Notes: a model not told the origin generated them from the sequence alone. A stretch of 64,000 nt of DNA from Ilyomonas sp965214235 (GCA_965214235.1 CBDCBH010000003.1:248001-312000); one strand, 5' to 3'; positions 1 through 9,622 are shown, numbered from the stretch's first letter. A program made the numbers and translations.

Positions 1-674
1 TGCCGGAGGTGAATGCATACGTGCTGACTAAGGACGATAAAATTATTGCGAACCCTAATTGCTCAACCATCCAGATGGTGGTTGCGCTGCAGCCGCTACA
101 CACCAAATACAAAATCAAACGCATTGTGGTTAGCACGTACCAAAGTGTTACCGGAACCGGCAAAAAAGCAGTTGACCAGTTGTTTAACGAACGCAAAGGC
201 TTAGAAGGTGTGATGGCTTATAAGTATCGCATTGACTTAAATGCCATTCCGCAAATTGATGTGTTTTTGCCCAACGGTTACACAAAAGAGGAAATGAAAA
301 TGGTGAATGAAACCAAAAAAATTATGGGTGATGATAGCATAAAAGTTACAGCAACCACCGTGCGCATTCCTGTGATTGGCGGGCACAGCGAAAGCGTGAA
401 TGTGGAATTTGAAAATGATTACGATTTAGAGGAAGTAAAGCAATTGTTAGCCGGCTCGCCGGGCGTTGTTGTGCAGGATGATATTGACAATGCTGTTTAT
501 CCGATGCCAATGTTAGCGCACGATAAAGATGAAGTGTTTGTAGGAAGATTGCGCCGCGATGAAACGCAATCCAATACATTAAATATGTGGATTGTAAGCG
601 ATAACCTTCGCAAGGGTGCAGCAACGAATGCAATACAAATTGCGGAGTACCTGCAAAGTAAAAATCTGTTGTAA
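1..674 (+). CDS. asd: Aspartate-semialdehyde dehydrogenase, C-terminal part (cut by window edge)
   Basis: The enzyme reduces L-aspartyl-4-phosphate to L-aspartate-4-semialdehyde with NADPH, the branch point to lysine, threonine and methionine. The frame is already open at base 3 (reading P-E-V-N-A), so the start lies outside the window and about 224 residues are visible. The catalytic cysteine sits in the family motif NPNCSTIQ near the visible N-terminus, and the dimerisation domain follows, with the conserved GGHSESVNVEF and the C-terminal helix ending NAIQIAEYL. No downstream gene follows on the same strand. The family assignment is firm. Confidence 0.93.
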   Translation, partial: PEVNAYVLTKDDKIIANPNCSTIQMVVALQPLHTKYKIKRIVVSTYQSVTGTGKKAVDQLFNERKGLEGVMAYKYRIDLNAIPQIDVFLPNGYTKEEMKMVNETKKIMGDDSIKVTATTVRIPVIGGHSESVNVEFENDYDLEEVKQLLAGSPGVVVQDDIDNAVYPMPMLAHDKDEVFVGRLRRDETQSNTLNMWIVSDNLRKGAATNAIQIAEYLQSKNLL

Positions 675-698
675 GCGTTTGTTTTTACTATGTTTTTG

Positions 699-765
699 CC
701 GCAAAGGCGCGGAGATACAAAGGAATAGTAAAAATGGTTTTCTTCGCGTATCTGCGGCTTTGCGG
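699..765. repeat. Imperfect palindrome between asd and the lysozyme gene
   Basis: Left arm 699-718 (CCGCAAAGGCGCGGAGATAC) pairs with right arm 748-765 (GTATCTGCGGCTTTGCGG) with one mismatch and a small bulge. It lies between convergent genes. Similar long imperfect palindromes starting with CCGCAAAG or ACCACAAAG recur between Bacteroidota genes (general knowledge), and two related ones are at 50598-50672 and 54335-54421. It could act as a bidirectional terminator or be a REP-like element. Confidence 0.6.
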
Positions 766-911
766 TTAAAATAGCATTTGCATAACTGCTCAATTCATTT
801 CTGAACGTACAAGAGTGCGACGCAACGATGCACAACCGGAGTTACAAATGCCGGTAACATAAAACTGTATTTGTATTATGTATTTTTTGCTCACCTCTCA
901 CTTTTCACTTC

Positions 912-1691
912 TCACTTTACCAGCATTTGATTAAATGTAGCCGTATCGCCATTAAAAACATTAAAGTCGGTACTGTTGCCAATACCATTGACGGTTCCGT
1001 GTTCGTTGAACTGCCAGAACAACCAATCGCGTTTAATGCGCGGCTGCCGGCGCTGCACGTAATGCGCAATCCACAAGGGATAATTATCGAAATCTTTACC
1101 TAAATAATTCTCATAAAAATTTACATAGGTATAAATTATCGGCTTCACGCCATAATGCGTTTCAACCATGTTCAGCCATAGTTTTAATTCAACACGCATG
1201 GCATCTGGCGTTGTGCCATAAAACTTTTCAACGTCAACCACAGGCGGCAAATCACCAGGTTGCAACTTTACTGTTTTTATAAAATTGATGGCTTGCGCAG
1301 CCCCGCTTTTATTGGGAAGATAAAAATGATACGCGCCATGCGGAATGTACAGCTCGCTGCACTTCATCCAGTTTCGTTTATAACAATCGTCAACGTTGCT
1401 AACGCCTTCCGTGGCTTTGATGTAAGCAAAATCCAGCGTAATATCTTTTACCTGCATTTTTTTCACTGCATTCCATGCAATGTTTCCCTGGTGATGGCTG
1501 ATGTCGATTCCATGAACGCTATAACCCATCGGAACATCAATATTAAAGCCATCGTAGCGAACAAAATCGGCTTTATAGTAAAGGTAAATTTGGTATAGCT
1601 GGTAACTTATATAACCTGCCGTCATCAAGGCTATAATGATTATAAAATAAAGCCATTGCCTCCTTTTCTTTTTCTTTCTTTTTGTCGCCAT
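912..1691 (-). CDS. Glycoside hydrolase family 25 lysozyme, membrane-anchored
   Basis: GH25 enzymes (Chalaropsis-type lysozymes) cleave the beta-1,4 bond between N-acetylmuramic acid and N-acetylglucosamine in peptidoglycan. The 259-residue protein opens with a run of lysines and arginines and one membrane segment at about residues 13-33, so it is probably an inner-membrane-anchored periplasmic enzyme. The GH25 barrel begins with HGIDISHHQG (about residue 59) and contains FAYIKATEG, the acidic pair PPVVDVE and a C-terminal WLFWQFNEHG block, all family landmarks. The gene ends 20 bp upstream-facing of the M1 peptidase on the same strand, so the two may be co-transcribed. It could serve in cell-wall remodelling rather than bacteriolysis. 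Confidence 0.9.
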   Translation of the reverse strand: MATKRKKKKRRQWLYFIIIIALMTAGYISYQLYQIYLYYKADFVRYDGFNIDVPMGYSVHGIDISHHQGNIAWNAVKKMQVKDITLDFAYIKATEGVSNVDDCYKRNWMKCSELYIPHGAYHFYLPNKSGAAQAINFIKTVKLQPGDLPPVVDVEKFYGTTPDAMRVELKLWLNMVETHYGVKPIIYTYVNFYENYLGKDFDNYPLWIAHYVQRRQPRIKRDWLFWQFNEHGTVNGIGNSTDFNVFNGDTATFNQMLVK

Positions 1692-1711
1692 GTTGTTTGC
1701 AACTGCGAGGC

Positions 1712-3661
1712 TTATTGCCTGATGAATTTCTTTGTAACGGTTTTGTTTTTGTTGCTTTGCAGAACAACAAAATAAACGCCTTTTGACAGACGCGCAACCG
1801 GTAATGCGATTGTGTTTTGATAAATATTACCGAACTTTTTTTTATACACAATTGCGCCGGAAGCGGAAGTAACTATTACCGTTTCAGAAGTAATTGAATC
1901 GGCAAGAGGCAGGTGAATGTAAAGCATATTTTTGCCTGGATTCGGGTATAAAATAATTTGATCGTTATCATTAAATAACACCACTTCGTTTACTTCTATC
2001 GAGGTATTGTTTTTACTGATTATATATTGCGATGGATCAATCAAAACCGTATCGGGTTTAAAATTCAATGGCAACAACAACTGCGTAACATTTTTCGAAA
2101 TGTTGATGACTGTATCCTGTTGTTGCGAAGCATTGGCAAACCGCAACTGCAAAGGCGTATAAAAGCAAGGTACGGAAGCGTTGCTCGTAGTTTCATTAAT
2201 TTGCAATTGAAGTTTGTTTTTACTCCAGTTCCATTGCACAGCAAAAGAAGGAAAGCCTTTGCCATAAAACCATTGATTGAAAAAATCGGTTAATGATTTA
2301 TCGCTTGCCGTTTCCAGGTTTCGTTGCAAATCTTTAGTGCGTGCAAAATTGTATTGTAAAGAAGAATCGGATTGATATTGGCGAATGCCTTTGAAGAAAA
2401 CAGAATCGCCCAACCGCCAACGCAACATACGAAGAAGCATCGCTGCTTTTTTATACGATAAATCAAAACTGAATATGCGGTTTACGTTCGTGGTGTCATC
2501 AACCCAAACCGAACCATCCGGTTCATTCGTTGCATAGTCAACGCTTTGCGATACAATGTTGGCGAGGTTTTCAGGATGAAAATGCTCGGTGTAAAAGATA
2601 TCGGCAAGATAAACTGCAAAGCCTTCGTTCAGCCATATATCCTGCCAGCTGCCGAGTGTAATTTTATCGCCAAACCATTGATGCGCCAATTCGTGCGCCA
2701 TCAAATATTCGTCGGCATTGTGGATGAATGAATTGCTTTGGTGCTCCATGCCGCCACTCCAGCCAAACTCGGTTTGGCCATACCGTTCCTTTATAAACGG
2801 ATAAGTGCCAAAATATTTATCATACAACTGCAACGCGTTGTAAGCAGAAGGCACGTAAGTTTGGAAATAAGATACATATTCGGGATATACCGTTGTAGTT
2901 ACGGGCAGCGTTCCATTTTGCAAAGCCACTTGTTGTGAAAATGTAACGTAGTTGGTTACTGCAATGCCAACCAGATATGTTGCAATAGGATAACGGTGTT
3001 GGAAATGACTGGTTGTGTAGTTATTATTTGTTGAAGTGTCCGTGAGTAAACCATTGGCTGAAGCCGTGTATTGCGATGGATGTGTAATGTAAATGTCCAT
3101 GCTATCAATTTTATCATCCAAACCATTGCGGCACGGATACCAGTCGCGTGCGCCGTAGGGTTCGCTCAGCGTCCAGATTACAGGCACATTGCCGTTGTGC
3201 ATACTTTGTGTAAACGATCCAAAGCCACTGCTGGCAGGCATTCCATGATAAAATATAGAAAGCGAATCTTTATGTTCTGCACTTATTGTTTGCGGAAAAA
3301 AAATGGATACTGTTTTGTTTTTGCTTTGTTTAAAAGATGTATTCATTCCCTGGAAAGAAACACTATCAACAATCAAAGAGTCATCCAGGTCAAAAGAAAT
3401 ACTGTCGGCCTGTTGAGTAAGATGAACATAATACGTTACCCAACCGCTGATGTAGTAAACGTTAGGATCGATATTCCAGTGGAACCTTGCATAATAAGTA
3501 GTAAAATTTAAAGAAGCTAATGTGAACGAAACGCCATCACCCAATACCTGGTTTACCCTTCCTTTCTTTTCCAGGTCGGCAATAGTACCAACGGGCTTTT
3601 CGGGTTGCGCAAATAAAGCCGTTGAATTAATGACTAACACGAAAACAATAAGCAGCCTCAT
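1712..3661 (-). CDS. Secreted M1-family metallopeptidase with T9SS sorting domain
   Basis: This is a gluzincin aminopeptidase-like protein of 649 residues. It has a signal peptide (cleavage after about residue 19, ...ALFA-Q), an N-terminal M1 beta domain, and the zinc site HELAH at residues 323-327 with the third ligand E346 in WLNEGFAVY, the classical HEXXH-18-E arrangement. The exopeptidase-type signature appears as WSGGMEHQS. The last ~80 residues form a type A T9SS C-terminal domain (starts ILYPNPGKNMLYIHL, ends KKFIRQ), so the enzyme should cross the outer membrane and be surface-attached or released. It is probably used to digest external peptides. A second M1 enzyme at 47042-49408 lacks this sorting domain. 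Confidence 0.92.
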   Translation of the reverse strand: MRLLIVFVLVINSTALFAQPEKPVGTIADLEKKGRVNQVLGDGVSFTLASLNFTTYYARFHWNIDPNVYYISGWVTYYVHLTQQADSISFDLDDSLIVDSVSFQGMNTSFKQSKNKTVSIFFPQTISAEHKDSLSIFYHGMPASSGFGSFTQSMHNGNVPVIWTLSEPYGARDWYPCRNGLDDKIDSMDIYITHPSQYTASANGLLTDTSTNNNYTTSHFQHRYPIATYLVGIAVTNYVTFSQQVALQNGTLPVTTTVYPEYVSYFQTYVPSAYNALQLYDKYFGTYPFIKERYGQTEFGWSGGMEHQSNSFIHNADEYLMAHELAHQWFGDKITLGSWQDIWLNEGFAVYLADIFYTEHFHPENLANIVSQSVDYATNEPDGSVWVDDTTNVNRIFSFDLSYKKAAMLLRMLRWRLGDSVFFKGIRQYQSDSSLQYNFARTKDLQRNLETASDKSLTDFFNQWFYGKGFPSFAVQWNWSKNKLQLQINETTSNASVPCFYTPLQLRFANASQQQDTVINISKNVTQLLLPLNFKPDTVLIDPSQYIISKNNTSIEVNEVVLFNDNDQIILYPNPGKNMLYIHLPLADSITSETVIVTSASGAIVYKKKFGNIYQNTIALPVARLSKGVYFVVLQSNKNKTVTKKFIRQ

Positions 3662-3737
3662 ATCTCAATCTTATAAAAATAAAGATACCGAACCTTTGAA
3701 GCAGGAAGGCAAAAGGGAGTATAAATGATAATTAAAA

Positions 3738-4493
3738 TTAAACAACTACCGGAAGCGAATGAATGGCATCGCTCATTTCTTTTATGAGGGTCGCATCTTT
3801 TTCAATCGCATTGCCAACAACAATTATATCGGCTCCGGCTTTGCAGTTGCGATAAGCTTTTTCCGGATTGGTAATGCCACCGCCAACAATTAACGGAGCT
3901 TCAATATGGCGCGCCACTTTTTCAATCATCATCTCGCCGATAGGCCGTTTGGCGCCGCTTCCTGCATCCATGTAAATCAACTTCATGCCCAGCATTTCGC
4001 CAGCCATAGCAGTGCACATGGCAATTTCGTTTTTATCGGCAGGAATGGGCGAAGCGTTGGAAATATACGATACAGTGGTTGGCGCTCCGCCATCAATCAC
4101 CATGTAGCCTGTGGGCATAATTTCAAGCCCGCTGCTTTTTACAAATGGCGCACTAATAACATGCTGGCCAATTAACAATTCGGGGTTGCGACCGGAGATT
4201 AAAGAAAGATACAGCAACGCATCTGCATACTTACTGATTTGCGATGGCGAGCCTGGAAAAAGCACAACCGGAATATGGCACAACGCTTTTATTTGCTGAA
4301 TGCACTCATCTAAGTGATTGGAGATAACCAAACTGCCGCCTACAAAGAGATAATCAACCCGGGCATCCACCGCCAGAGTTACAAGCTTATCCGTTTGCAA
4401 AGCATCAACTTTATCAGGATCAATTAATACAGCAAATGATTTACGCCCAAGCTTTTTCCGTTCTTTAAACTGTTGGTATAGTTGATTCTTCAT
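3738..4493 (-). CDS. Geranylgeranylglyceryl/heptaprenylglyceryl phosphate synthase family protein
   Basis: This PcrB/GGGPS-family enzyme joins a polyprenyl diphosphate to sn-glycerol-1-phosphate through an ether bond. Bacteroidota carry group II members whose physiological product is not settled. The 251-residue TIM barrel shows AVLIDPDKVD near the N-terminus (Mg and phosphate site), LFPGSPSQIS, IYMDAGSGAKRPI and the phosphate-binding IVGGGITNPEKA. I start at the ATG at 4491-4493 (MKNQLYQQF) because the upstream extension MHLSLVNC is not family-like. It stands alone with no other lipid gene beside it. Confidence 0.88.
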   Translation of the reverse strand: MKNQLYQQFKERKKLGRKSFAVLIDPDKVDALQTDKLVTLAVDARVDYLFVGGSLVISNHLDECIQQIKALCHIPVVLFPGSPSQISKYADALLYLSLISGRNPELLIGQHVISAPFVKSSGLEIMPTGYMVIDGGAPTTVSYISNASPIPADKNEIAMCTAMAGEMLGMKLIYMDAGSGAKRPIGEMMIEKVARHIEAPLIVGGGITNPEKAYRNCKAGADIIVVGNAIEKDATLIKEMSDAIHSLPVVV

Positions 4494-4805
4494 GCAGTTC
4501 ACTAAAGATAAGTGCAAAAATGCAAAAACTTTTTTACATCGGCTTCATAGTCTCATTCAATCAACAAAACAACTTCAGTTCAACCTCAATATGATTATTT
4601 TTTGTGTCATTTTAGTTCAGTTCATCCCTGCTTTGTTCAACCTGCTCCACACTTCTCATTTGCCTGTAAAAAAACTCAGCTGCATAAACATTTAAAAATC
4701 AATCATAAAAAAATTTTCATTTTTATTTTCAGTTGTTAAGTTTTATACGACTAAAAGTGGCACAATTATATAAATGCTTTGTATATAAATTTTAAAATCA
4801 ACGTT

Positions 4806-5012
4806 ATGACATCTCTTACTATCAATACGCCTAATACCAGTGTAAATACTGTTTTATCTATATCAACCACCTCATCTTTTGATAAAAAAATCAGTTCCAA
4901 AAAAAACTATACTACTTATTCAATGATATCTAAGAACTGGTATCGTAAATCGTCTCCTAAATTTACTTCTATGGATTGGGATTTGAACATGAACGAACTT
5001 GAGTTTGAGTAA
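4806..5012 (+). CDS. Small Ser/Thr/Lys-rich protein, unrecognised
   Basis: An ORF of 68 residues from the ATG at 4806. It has no signal peptide or membrane segment. The first half is a Thr/Ser/Asn-rich stretch, the middle is basic (KKISSKKNY), and the C-terminus is acidic (WDLNMNELEFE). The composition and acidic tail are unlike random AT-rich translation, and an identical dispersed motif (5016-5035) begins 4 bp after its stop. It stands between the GGGPS-like gene and cca, reading toward cca. I do not recognise the family, and it could be a lineage-specific small protein. Confidence 0.45.
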   Translation: MTSLTINTPNTSVNTVLSISTTSSFDKKISSKKNYTTYSMISKNWYRKSSPKFTSMDWDLNMNELEFE

Positions 5013-5015
5013 CTC

Positions 5016-5035
5016 GTTTGTTTTTACTTCATTTT
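5016..5035 (+). repeat. Dispersed 20-nt motif, type A (exact)
   Basis: Exact copy of GTTTGTTTTTACTTCATTTT, starting 4 bp after the stop of the small ORF and 44 bp before cca. See the finding on this motif family. Confidence 0.75.
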
Positions 5036-5065
5036 GTAAGAACCCAATATTGTAACGCTGTCAAT

Positions 5066-5073
5066 TATCTTTG
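5066..5073 (+). promoter_or_regulatory. Candidate -7 promoter box for cca
   Basis: TATCTTTG fits the Bacteroidota -7 consensus TAnnTTTG and ends 5 bp before the cca ATG, which would give a leaderless or nearly leaderless transcript. No TTG is found at the ideal -33 spacing, so support is moderate. Confidence 0.4.
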
Positions 5074-5078
5074 CTTTA

Positions 5079-6497
5079 ATGCAAATCAGTTGTTCAGAAA
5101 GAGAGTTATTTATCTTTAAAAAAATTGCTGCCGCGGCGAGTGAACTTCAGTTTCCAACCTATATCATTGGCGGTTTTGTTCGCGATAAAATCATTGGTCG
5201 ACAATCGAAAGATGCCGACATTGTTTCTGTGGGTGATGGAATTGTGCTGGCACAAAAAGTTGCCGAACGTTTCAACCCTACACCTTCTTTCGCCTTTTTT
5301 AAAACCTTTGGTACCGCACAGATAAAGATTGATGGTTTTCAAATAGAATTTGTAGGTGCAAGAAAAGAAAACTATCGTGCTGAAAGCCGCAATCCGCTTG
5401 TATCTGCAGGCAGTTTGGAAGATGACCAGAACCGGAGAGATTTTACTATTAACGCGCTTGCAATCAGTTTAAATACAAAGGATTATGGTGAATTGATTGA
5501 TCCGTTTGGCGGAATAAAAGATATTGAAAGTAAAATTATTCGCACGCCGCTCGATCCCATTATCACATTTTCCGATGATCCGCTGCGCATGATGCGCGCC
5601 ATTCGCTTTGCATCGCAATTGCATTTTACAATTGAAGAAAAAGTTTTTGCCGCCATTCAAAAAAGTGCACATCGCATCTCCATTATTTCGGTGGAAAGGA
5701 TTACTGATGAGCTAAATAAAATTATGTTGAGCAAACAGCCTTCGGTTGGTTTTAGTTTGTTATTTAAAAGCGGATTATTACAACTCATTTTTCCGCAGAT
5801 GGCAGAGCTGCAAGGTGCGGAGAATATTGATGGCATGGGGCATAAAGATAACTTCTATCACACGCTGCAGGTAATTGATAATGTAGCTGCCAAAAGCGAT
5901 GATTTGTGGCTGCGCTGGGGTGCGCTGATGCACGATATTGGAAAGCCCGCCACCAAAGGCTTTGAGGAAGGGCACGGTTTTACTTTTCACGGACATGAAG
6001 TTGTGGGTGCGCGTATGGTTCCGAAAATTTTTGCAAAACTAAAATTGCCCCTGGGTGATAGCATGAAGTTCGTGCAAAAAATGGTATTGCTGCATTTGCG
6101 TCCCATCAGCCTTACAAAAGAAAACATCACTGATAGCGCCATCCGGCGTTTATTATTTGATGCAGGCGAAGAGCTTGATGAACTGATGTTACTTTGCGAA
6201 GCCGACATCACTACAAAAAATAACTATAAAAGAAAACGCTACCTGCAAAATTTTGAGTTGGTAAAGCAGCGGTTGCAGGAAGTGGAGGAAAAAGATAAAA
6301 TTAGAAACTGGCAGCCGCCCATAACCGGAGAAATTATTATGCAAACATTTTCTCTTTCGCCAGGCAGAAAAGTAGGATTGATTAAAGATGCTATTCGGGA
6401 AGCCATTTTAGATGGCATTATTCCAAACAATTACGATGCTGCTTATTATTTCATGCTGCACAAAGCGGCGGAACTTCACTTGCAGCCTGTGATGTAA
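5079..6497 (+). CDS. cca: CCA tRNA nucleotidyltransferase with HD domain
   Basis: This class II nucleotidyltransferase adds or repairs the 3'-CCA end of tRNA. The 472-residue protein has the polymerase head with IIGGFVRDKIIGR and the catalytic acid pair in KDADIVSVG (about residues 26-50). The RRDFTINALA motif follows, then the RNA-binding region (DDPLRMMRAIRFA), and an HD domain with LMHDIGKPATKG and a downstream HEVVGARM. The HD domain is common in bacterial CCA-adding enzymes and can carry phosphohydrolase activity. It is a single gene. The track start agrees with the family N-terminus and lies just behind a -7 box. Confidence 0.95.
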   Translation: MQISCSERELFIFKKIAAAASELQFPTYIIGGFVRDKIIGRQSKDADIVSVGDGIVLAQKVAERFNPTPSFAFFKTFGTAQIKIDGFQIEFVGARKENYRAESRNPLVSAGSLEDDQNRRDFTINALAISLNTKDYGELIDPFGGIKDIESKIIRTPLDPIITFSDDPLRMMRAIRFASQLHFTIEEKVFAAIQKSAHRISIISVERITDELNKIMLSKQPSVGFSLLFKSGLLQLIFPQMAELQGAENIDGMGHKDNFYHTLQVIDNVAAKSDDLWLRWGALMHDIGKPATKGFEEGHGFTFHGHEVVGARMVPKIFAKLKLPLGDSMKFVQKMVLLHLRPISLTKENITDSAIRRLLFDAGEELDELMLLCEADITTKNNYKRKRYLQNFELVKQRLQEVEEKDKIRNWQPPITGEIIMQTFSLSPGRKVGLIKDAIREAILDGIIPNNYDAAYYFMLHKAAELHLQPVM

Positions 6498-6638
6498 ATA
6501 ATAACATCATGCAATTAAACCAATCTCATAAACAGTTTGTGAATCTTTATTTTCAAATCCGCTTCCCGCTTCAATTCATTCTTTTTTAAATGCGGGATTC
6601 CCCTATTTTTGCCGCTCTCAAAAATCACAGTTTAGTCT

Positions 6639-8768
6639 ATGTCAGTTATTCAGCGAATCAGGGACAGAGGTGCATGGATTATTTTTGGAATCATTGCGCT
6701 TGCCCTTGTTGCCTTTATCCTTCAGGATTCTTCGTTACGAAGAGGCAACCCCTTTTCCAACAGCAATACCATCGGTAGCATTAACGGCGATAAAATTGAC
6801 CGCGCCGATTTTCAGAGTAACGTAAGTTTTTTTGAATCGATGAACAAACAACGTGGTCAGGAAATGCAGCCCGGCATGTTAAACGGTCAGGTATGGAATT
6901 ATATGGTTCAGCAATCACTGCTTAAACAAGAACTAAATACATTAGGCATTGCTTTTACTTCGAAAGAGTTAGCTGATGTGTTGTTTGGCGATAATCCGCC
7001 GCAGTGGATGCAGCAACAATTTACCGACCCGAAGACAGGTATTTTTGATGCGAATGCGGCGCGTCAGCAATTCAACCAAATAAAAAAGAATGCCGATGAC
7101 CCGCGCGTACAACAAATTCAAAAACAATATATTGATCCTACCACACAGCAAGCCATGTTCGCTAAATATTCCGCCTTGCTAAGTGGCGCGTCTTATGTGC
7201 CGAAATGGATGGCTGAAAAAGTAAATGCCGATAACAATTCTGTAGCAAAAGCATCGTTTGTTTTTGTTCCATACAGCTCTATTAACGATAGCGCAGTAAA
7301 AGTAAGTGATGATGACATTAATGCTTATATAAAAAAACACTCCGGGCAATATAAACGCGATGATGAAACGCGTACTGTTCAATACGTAAACTTTAACGAA
7401 ACGCCCACTGCGGCTGACTCTGCGGTTGTAAAAGACGCGTTGATTGCATTGAAACCAGCTTTCGCTTCCACTACTGATGTAACTTCTTTTGTAGTGTCAA
7501 AAAACAGCGATGCAACTTATAACGGAGCTTATACAACAAAGAAAGATTTAAAAGATGCAGCGGCAGATACCATTACCAAAATGAAAGATGGCGAAGTGTA
7601 TGGTCCTTACATCAACAACAATGAATACGAGATTGCAAAATTAATTGGAAAGCGCACTGTGCCGGATTCGGCAAAAGTTCGGCACATCTTAATTAAAACA
7701 CAGGATCAGGGCAAAGATGTGTTGCCGGACAGCGTTGCGAAAAAAAGAATTGACAGTATTGCAGCCGCCATACAACATGGCGCTAACTTCGATTCGATGG
7801 TACAAAAATACAGCGACGACGCGGGCAGCAAAGGAACGAATGGCGAATACGATTTTCCTTATTCACAATTCAGTCGCATTAGTAAAGAGTTTGCCGAAAC
7901 CGCATTTTACAATCCTGTTGGCACAAAAAAAACGGTAAAGGTTTCCAACAGCACTTATGCTGGCTATCATTACATTGAAGTATTGAGCCAGAAAAATATG
8001 CAGGACGCTTACAATGTTGCTTATGTTGCAAAACCTATTAACGCCAGCAGTGAAACCATTAATAACGCCAGCACTGCTGCTGCACAATTTGCAACTGCCA
8101 GCAAGGATGAAAAAAGTTTTGAAGCTACGGCAAAAAAAGACAGGCTGATGCCGGTAAGCTCGCAGGAAATTAAGAAAGAAGATTATTCTCTAAACACAAT
8201 GGGCGGCGAAAACAGAGAGCTGATTCGCTGGATTTTTAAAAACGATGTTGGCAATGTTTCCGACCCTTTTGAAGTGGGCGATCAATACATTGTTGCTATG
8301 ATAACTTCGGTTGAAAAAAAGGGATTGCCTTCCTCAAAAGCGGTTCGTCCGATGGTTGAAAGTTTTGTAAGAAATGAAAAGAAAGCGCAAACTATCATCA
8401 ACACGAAAATGAAAGGCAGTACCCTGAATGAGGTGGCAAAAAATGCAGGCGCATCTGTTCAAAATTCAGACAGCCTTTCGTTTCAATCGCCTGCCGTTCC
8501 TAACTTAGGTTTCGAGCCTAAGTTATTGGGCGCAGCGTTTAATAAAAATTTAGTTTCAAAAGTGAGCGACCCGATTGCAGGAACTGCCGGTGTGTTTGTG
8601 GTGAAAAGCAATGGCGTTACGGCTTTGGCATCATCAGGCATGTCAGTTGAACAAGTGCAAACCAATTTAAAAAGGCAATTGCAGCAACAGCAAAACAATG
8701 GTAGCGGCGTGTTTGAAGCGTTACGCAAAAGCGCATCCATCACTGATAACCGATCCGATTTTTATTAG
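6639..8768 (+). CDS. Periplasmic peptidyl-prolyl isomerase, PpiD/SurA type
   Basis: This membrane-anchored foldase helps outer-membrane and secreted proteins fold. The 709-residue protein starts MSVIQRIRDRGAW, followed by one membrane helix (about residues 12-30) and a SurA_N-like chaperone domain. A parvulin-type PPIase domain follows (VRHILIKTQDQG to about residue 450, with GSKGTNGEYDFPYSQF), and then a long C-terminal region of uncertain fold. This is the standard PpiD architecture of Bacteroidota. A possible -7 box TATTTTTG lies at 6604-6611, giving a leader of about 20 nt. The gene appears monocistronic. Confidence 0.92.
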   Translation: MSVIQRIRDRGAWIIFGIIALALVAFILQDSSLRRGNPFSNSNTIGSINGDKIDRADFQSNVSFFESMNKQRGQEMQPGMLNGQVWNYMVQQSLLKQELNTLGIAFTSKELADVLFGDNPPQWMQQQFTDPKTGIFDANAARQQFNQIKKNADDPRVQQIQKQYIDPTTQQAMFAKYSALLSGASYVPKWMAEKVNADNNSVAKASFVFVPYSSINDSAVKVSDDDINAYIKKHSGQYKRDDETRTVQYVNFNETPTAADSAVVKDALIALKPAFASTTDVTSFVVSKNSDATYNGAYTTKKDLKDAAADTITKMKDGEVYGPYINNNEYEIAKLIGKRTVPDSAKVRHILIKTQDQGKDVLPDSVAKKRIDSIAAAIQHGANFDSMVQKYSDDAGSKGTNGEYDFPYSQFSRISKEFAETAFYNPVGTKKTVKVSNSTYAGYHYIEVLSQKNMQDAYNVAYVAKPINASSETINNASTAAAQFATASKDEKSFEATAKKDRLMPVSSQEIKKEDYSLNTMGGENRELIRWIFKNDVGNVSDPFEVGDQYIVAMITSVEKKGLPSSKAVRPMVESFVRNEKKAQTIINTKMKGSTLNEVAKNAGASVQNSDSLSFQSPAVPNLGFEPKLLGAAFNKNLVSKVSDPIAGTAGVFVVKSNGVTALASSGMSVEQVQTNLKRQLQQQQNNGSGVFEALRKSASITDNRSDFY

Positions 8769-8821
8769 TTTTAAATTGCATTAATAACTTATAAGCGGCT
8801 GCTTCATTTTCTGTTGCAGCC

Positions 8822-8841
8822 GTTTGTTTTTACTTCATTTT
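8822..8841 (+). repeat. Dispersed 20-nt motif, type A (exact)
   Basis: Exact copy of the same 20-nt motif as at 5016, 53 bp after the PPIase stop and 28 bp before the Dabb gene. Confidence 0.75.
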
Positions 8842-8869
8842 ATTTTATTTCGTTTTAAAATATAGCAAC

Positions 8870-9181
8870 ATGAAACAATCATTAATTCATCATGCAATTT
8901 TCTGGCTTAAAAATCCATCAAAAGAAAACCAGGATAAACTGATTGAAGGTGTAAAAACACTGTCGGCAGTTCCGCAAATAAAAAGCTTGCATGTAGGCAT
9001 TGTTGCCAGCACCGAACAGCGCGATGTGGTTGATTCATCGTGGAGTGTTTCGGAAATTATGTTTTTTGAAAGCCTTGACGACCAGGCAATTTATCAAACA
9101 CATCCCATTCATCAATCTTTTGTAAGTAATTACAGCCATTTATGGGAACGGGTTGTTGTGTATGATGCATTAACGGTGTAA
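8870..9181 (+). CDS. Dabb (stress-responsive A/B barrel) family protein
   Basis: A 103-residue single-domain protein with the dimeric alpha+beta barrel fold. It starts LIHHAIFWLK, the typical first strand of Dabb proteins, and has the conserved SEIMFFESLDDQAIYQTHP segment and the terminal strand VVVYDALTV. Members are small cytoplasmic dimers, some enzymes (olivetolic acid cyclase-like) and most of unknown role. It ends 24 bp before the convergent Fur-family gene. The exact function cannot be assigned. Confidence 0.85.
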   Translation: MKQSLIHHAIFWLKNPSKENQDKLIEGVKTLSAVPQIKSLHVGIVASTEQRDVVDSSWSVSEIMFFESLDDQAIYQTHPIHQSFVSNYSHLWERVVVYDALTV

Positions 9182-9205
9182 ATTGCCGGCGATTAACAGT
9201 AGGTA

Positions 9206-9622
9206 TTATTTACAATTTTTACAAATTCCGTTTACCAGAACATCAGCGTCAGTGGCTCTGAAACCCTTTGGCAGCTTAACTTCCGGCACAACTATGTTTT
9301 GCAGGCAATAGGTTATTCCGCAACTATCGCATATAAAATGTACATGATGATCGTGATGATGTCCTTCGCTGCAATTGTTTTTACACAATGCATATTTCAC
9401 CATATTATCAGCAGTTGGAATGGTGTGAATGATACCGCTTTTTTCAAAGGTTTGCAATGTTCTGTAAATGGTTACGCGGTCAAACTGCTCTTTTGTTTTT
9501 CTTTCAATTACCGAATGTTCCAGCGCACCGTTGCTTTCTAAAAACAACTGCAAAATAGCTTTGCGGCTTTCTGTTGTGCTTAAATTATTTCGCTTCAATA
9601 TGTCTTCAACTATCATAACCAT
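9206..9622 (-). CDS. Fur-family metalloregulator (Zur/PerR/Fur type)
   Basis: A 138-residue Fur-family repressor. It has an N-terminal winged helix with the recognition segment RVTIYRTLQTFEKSGIIH, a histidine-rich hinge (GHHHDHHVHF) that would hold the regulatory metal, and two CxxC pairs (CDSCG and the C-terminal CKNCK) that form the structural zinc site. The ATG at 9620-9622 directly follows the SCO1 stop codon, so the two are translationally coupled. Which metal it senses cannot be read from the sequence, but the perfect 7-1-7 palindrome upstream of the divergent MerC gene suggests a Zur-like role. The divergent arrangement is consistent with control of itself and its neighbour. Confidence 0.9.
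   Translation of the reverse strand: MVMIVEDILKRNNLSTTESRKAILQLFLESNGALEHSVIERKTKEQFDRVTIYRTLQTFEKSGIIHTIPTADNMVKYALCKNNCSEGHHHDHHVHFICDSCGITYCLQNIVVPEVKLPKGFRATDADVLVNGICKNCK

Noticed and set aside
346..835. Long antisense ORFs over asd and its downstream region
   Set aside because: They run against a clearly coding frame or across a palindrome, have no family features and no conserved residues.
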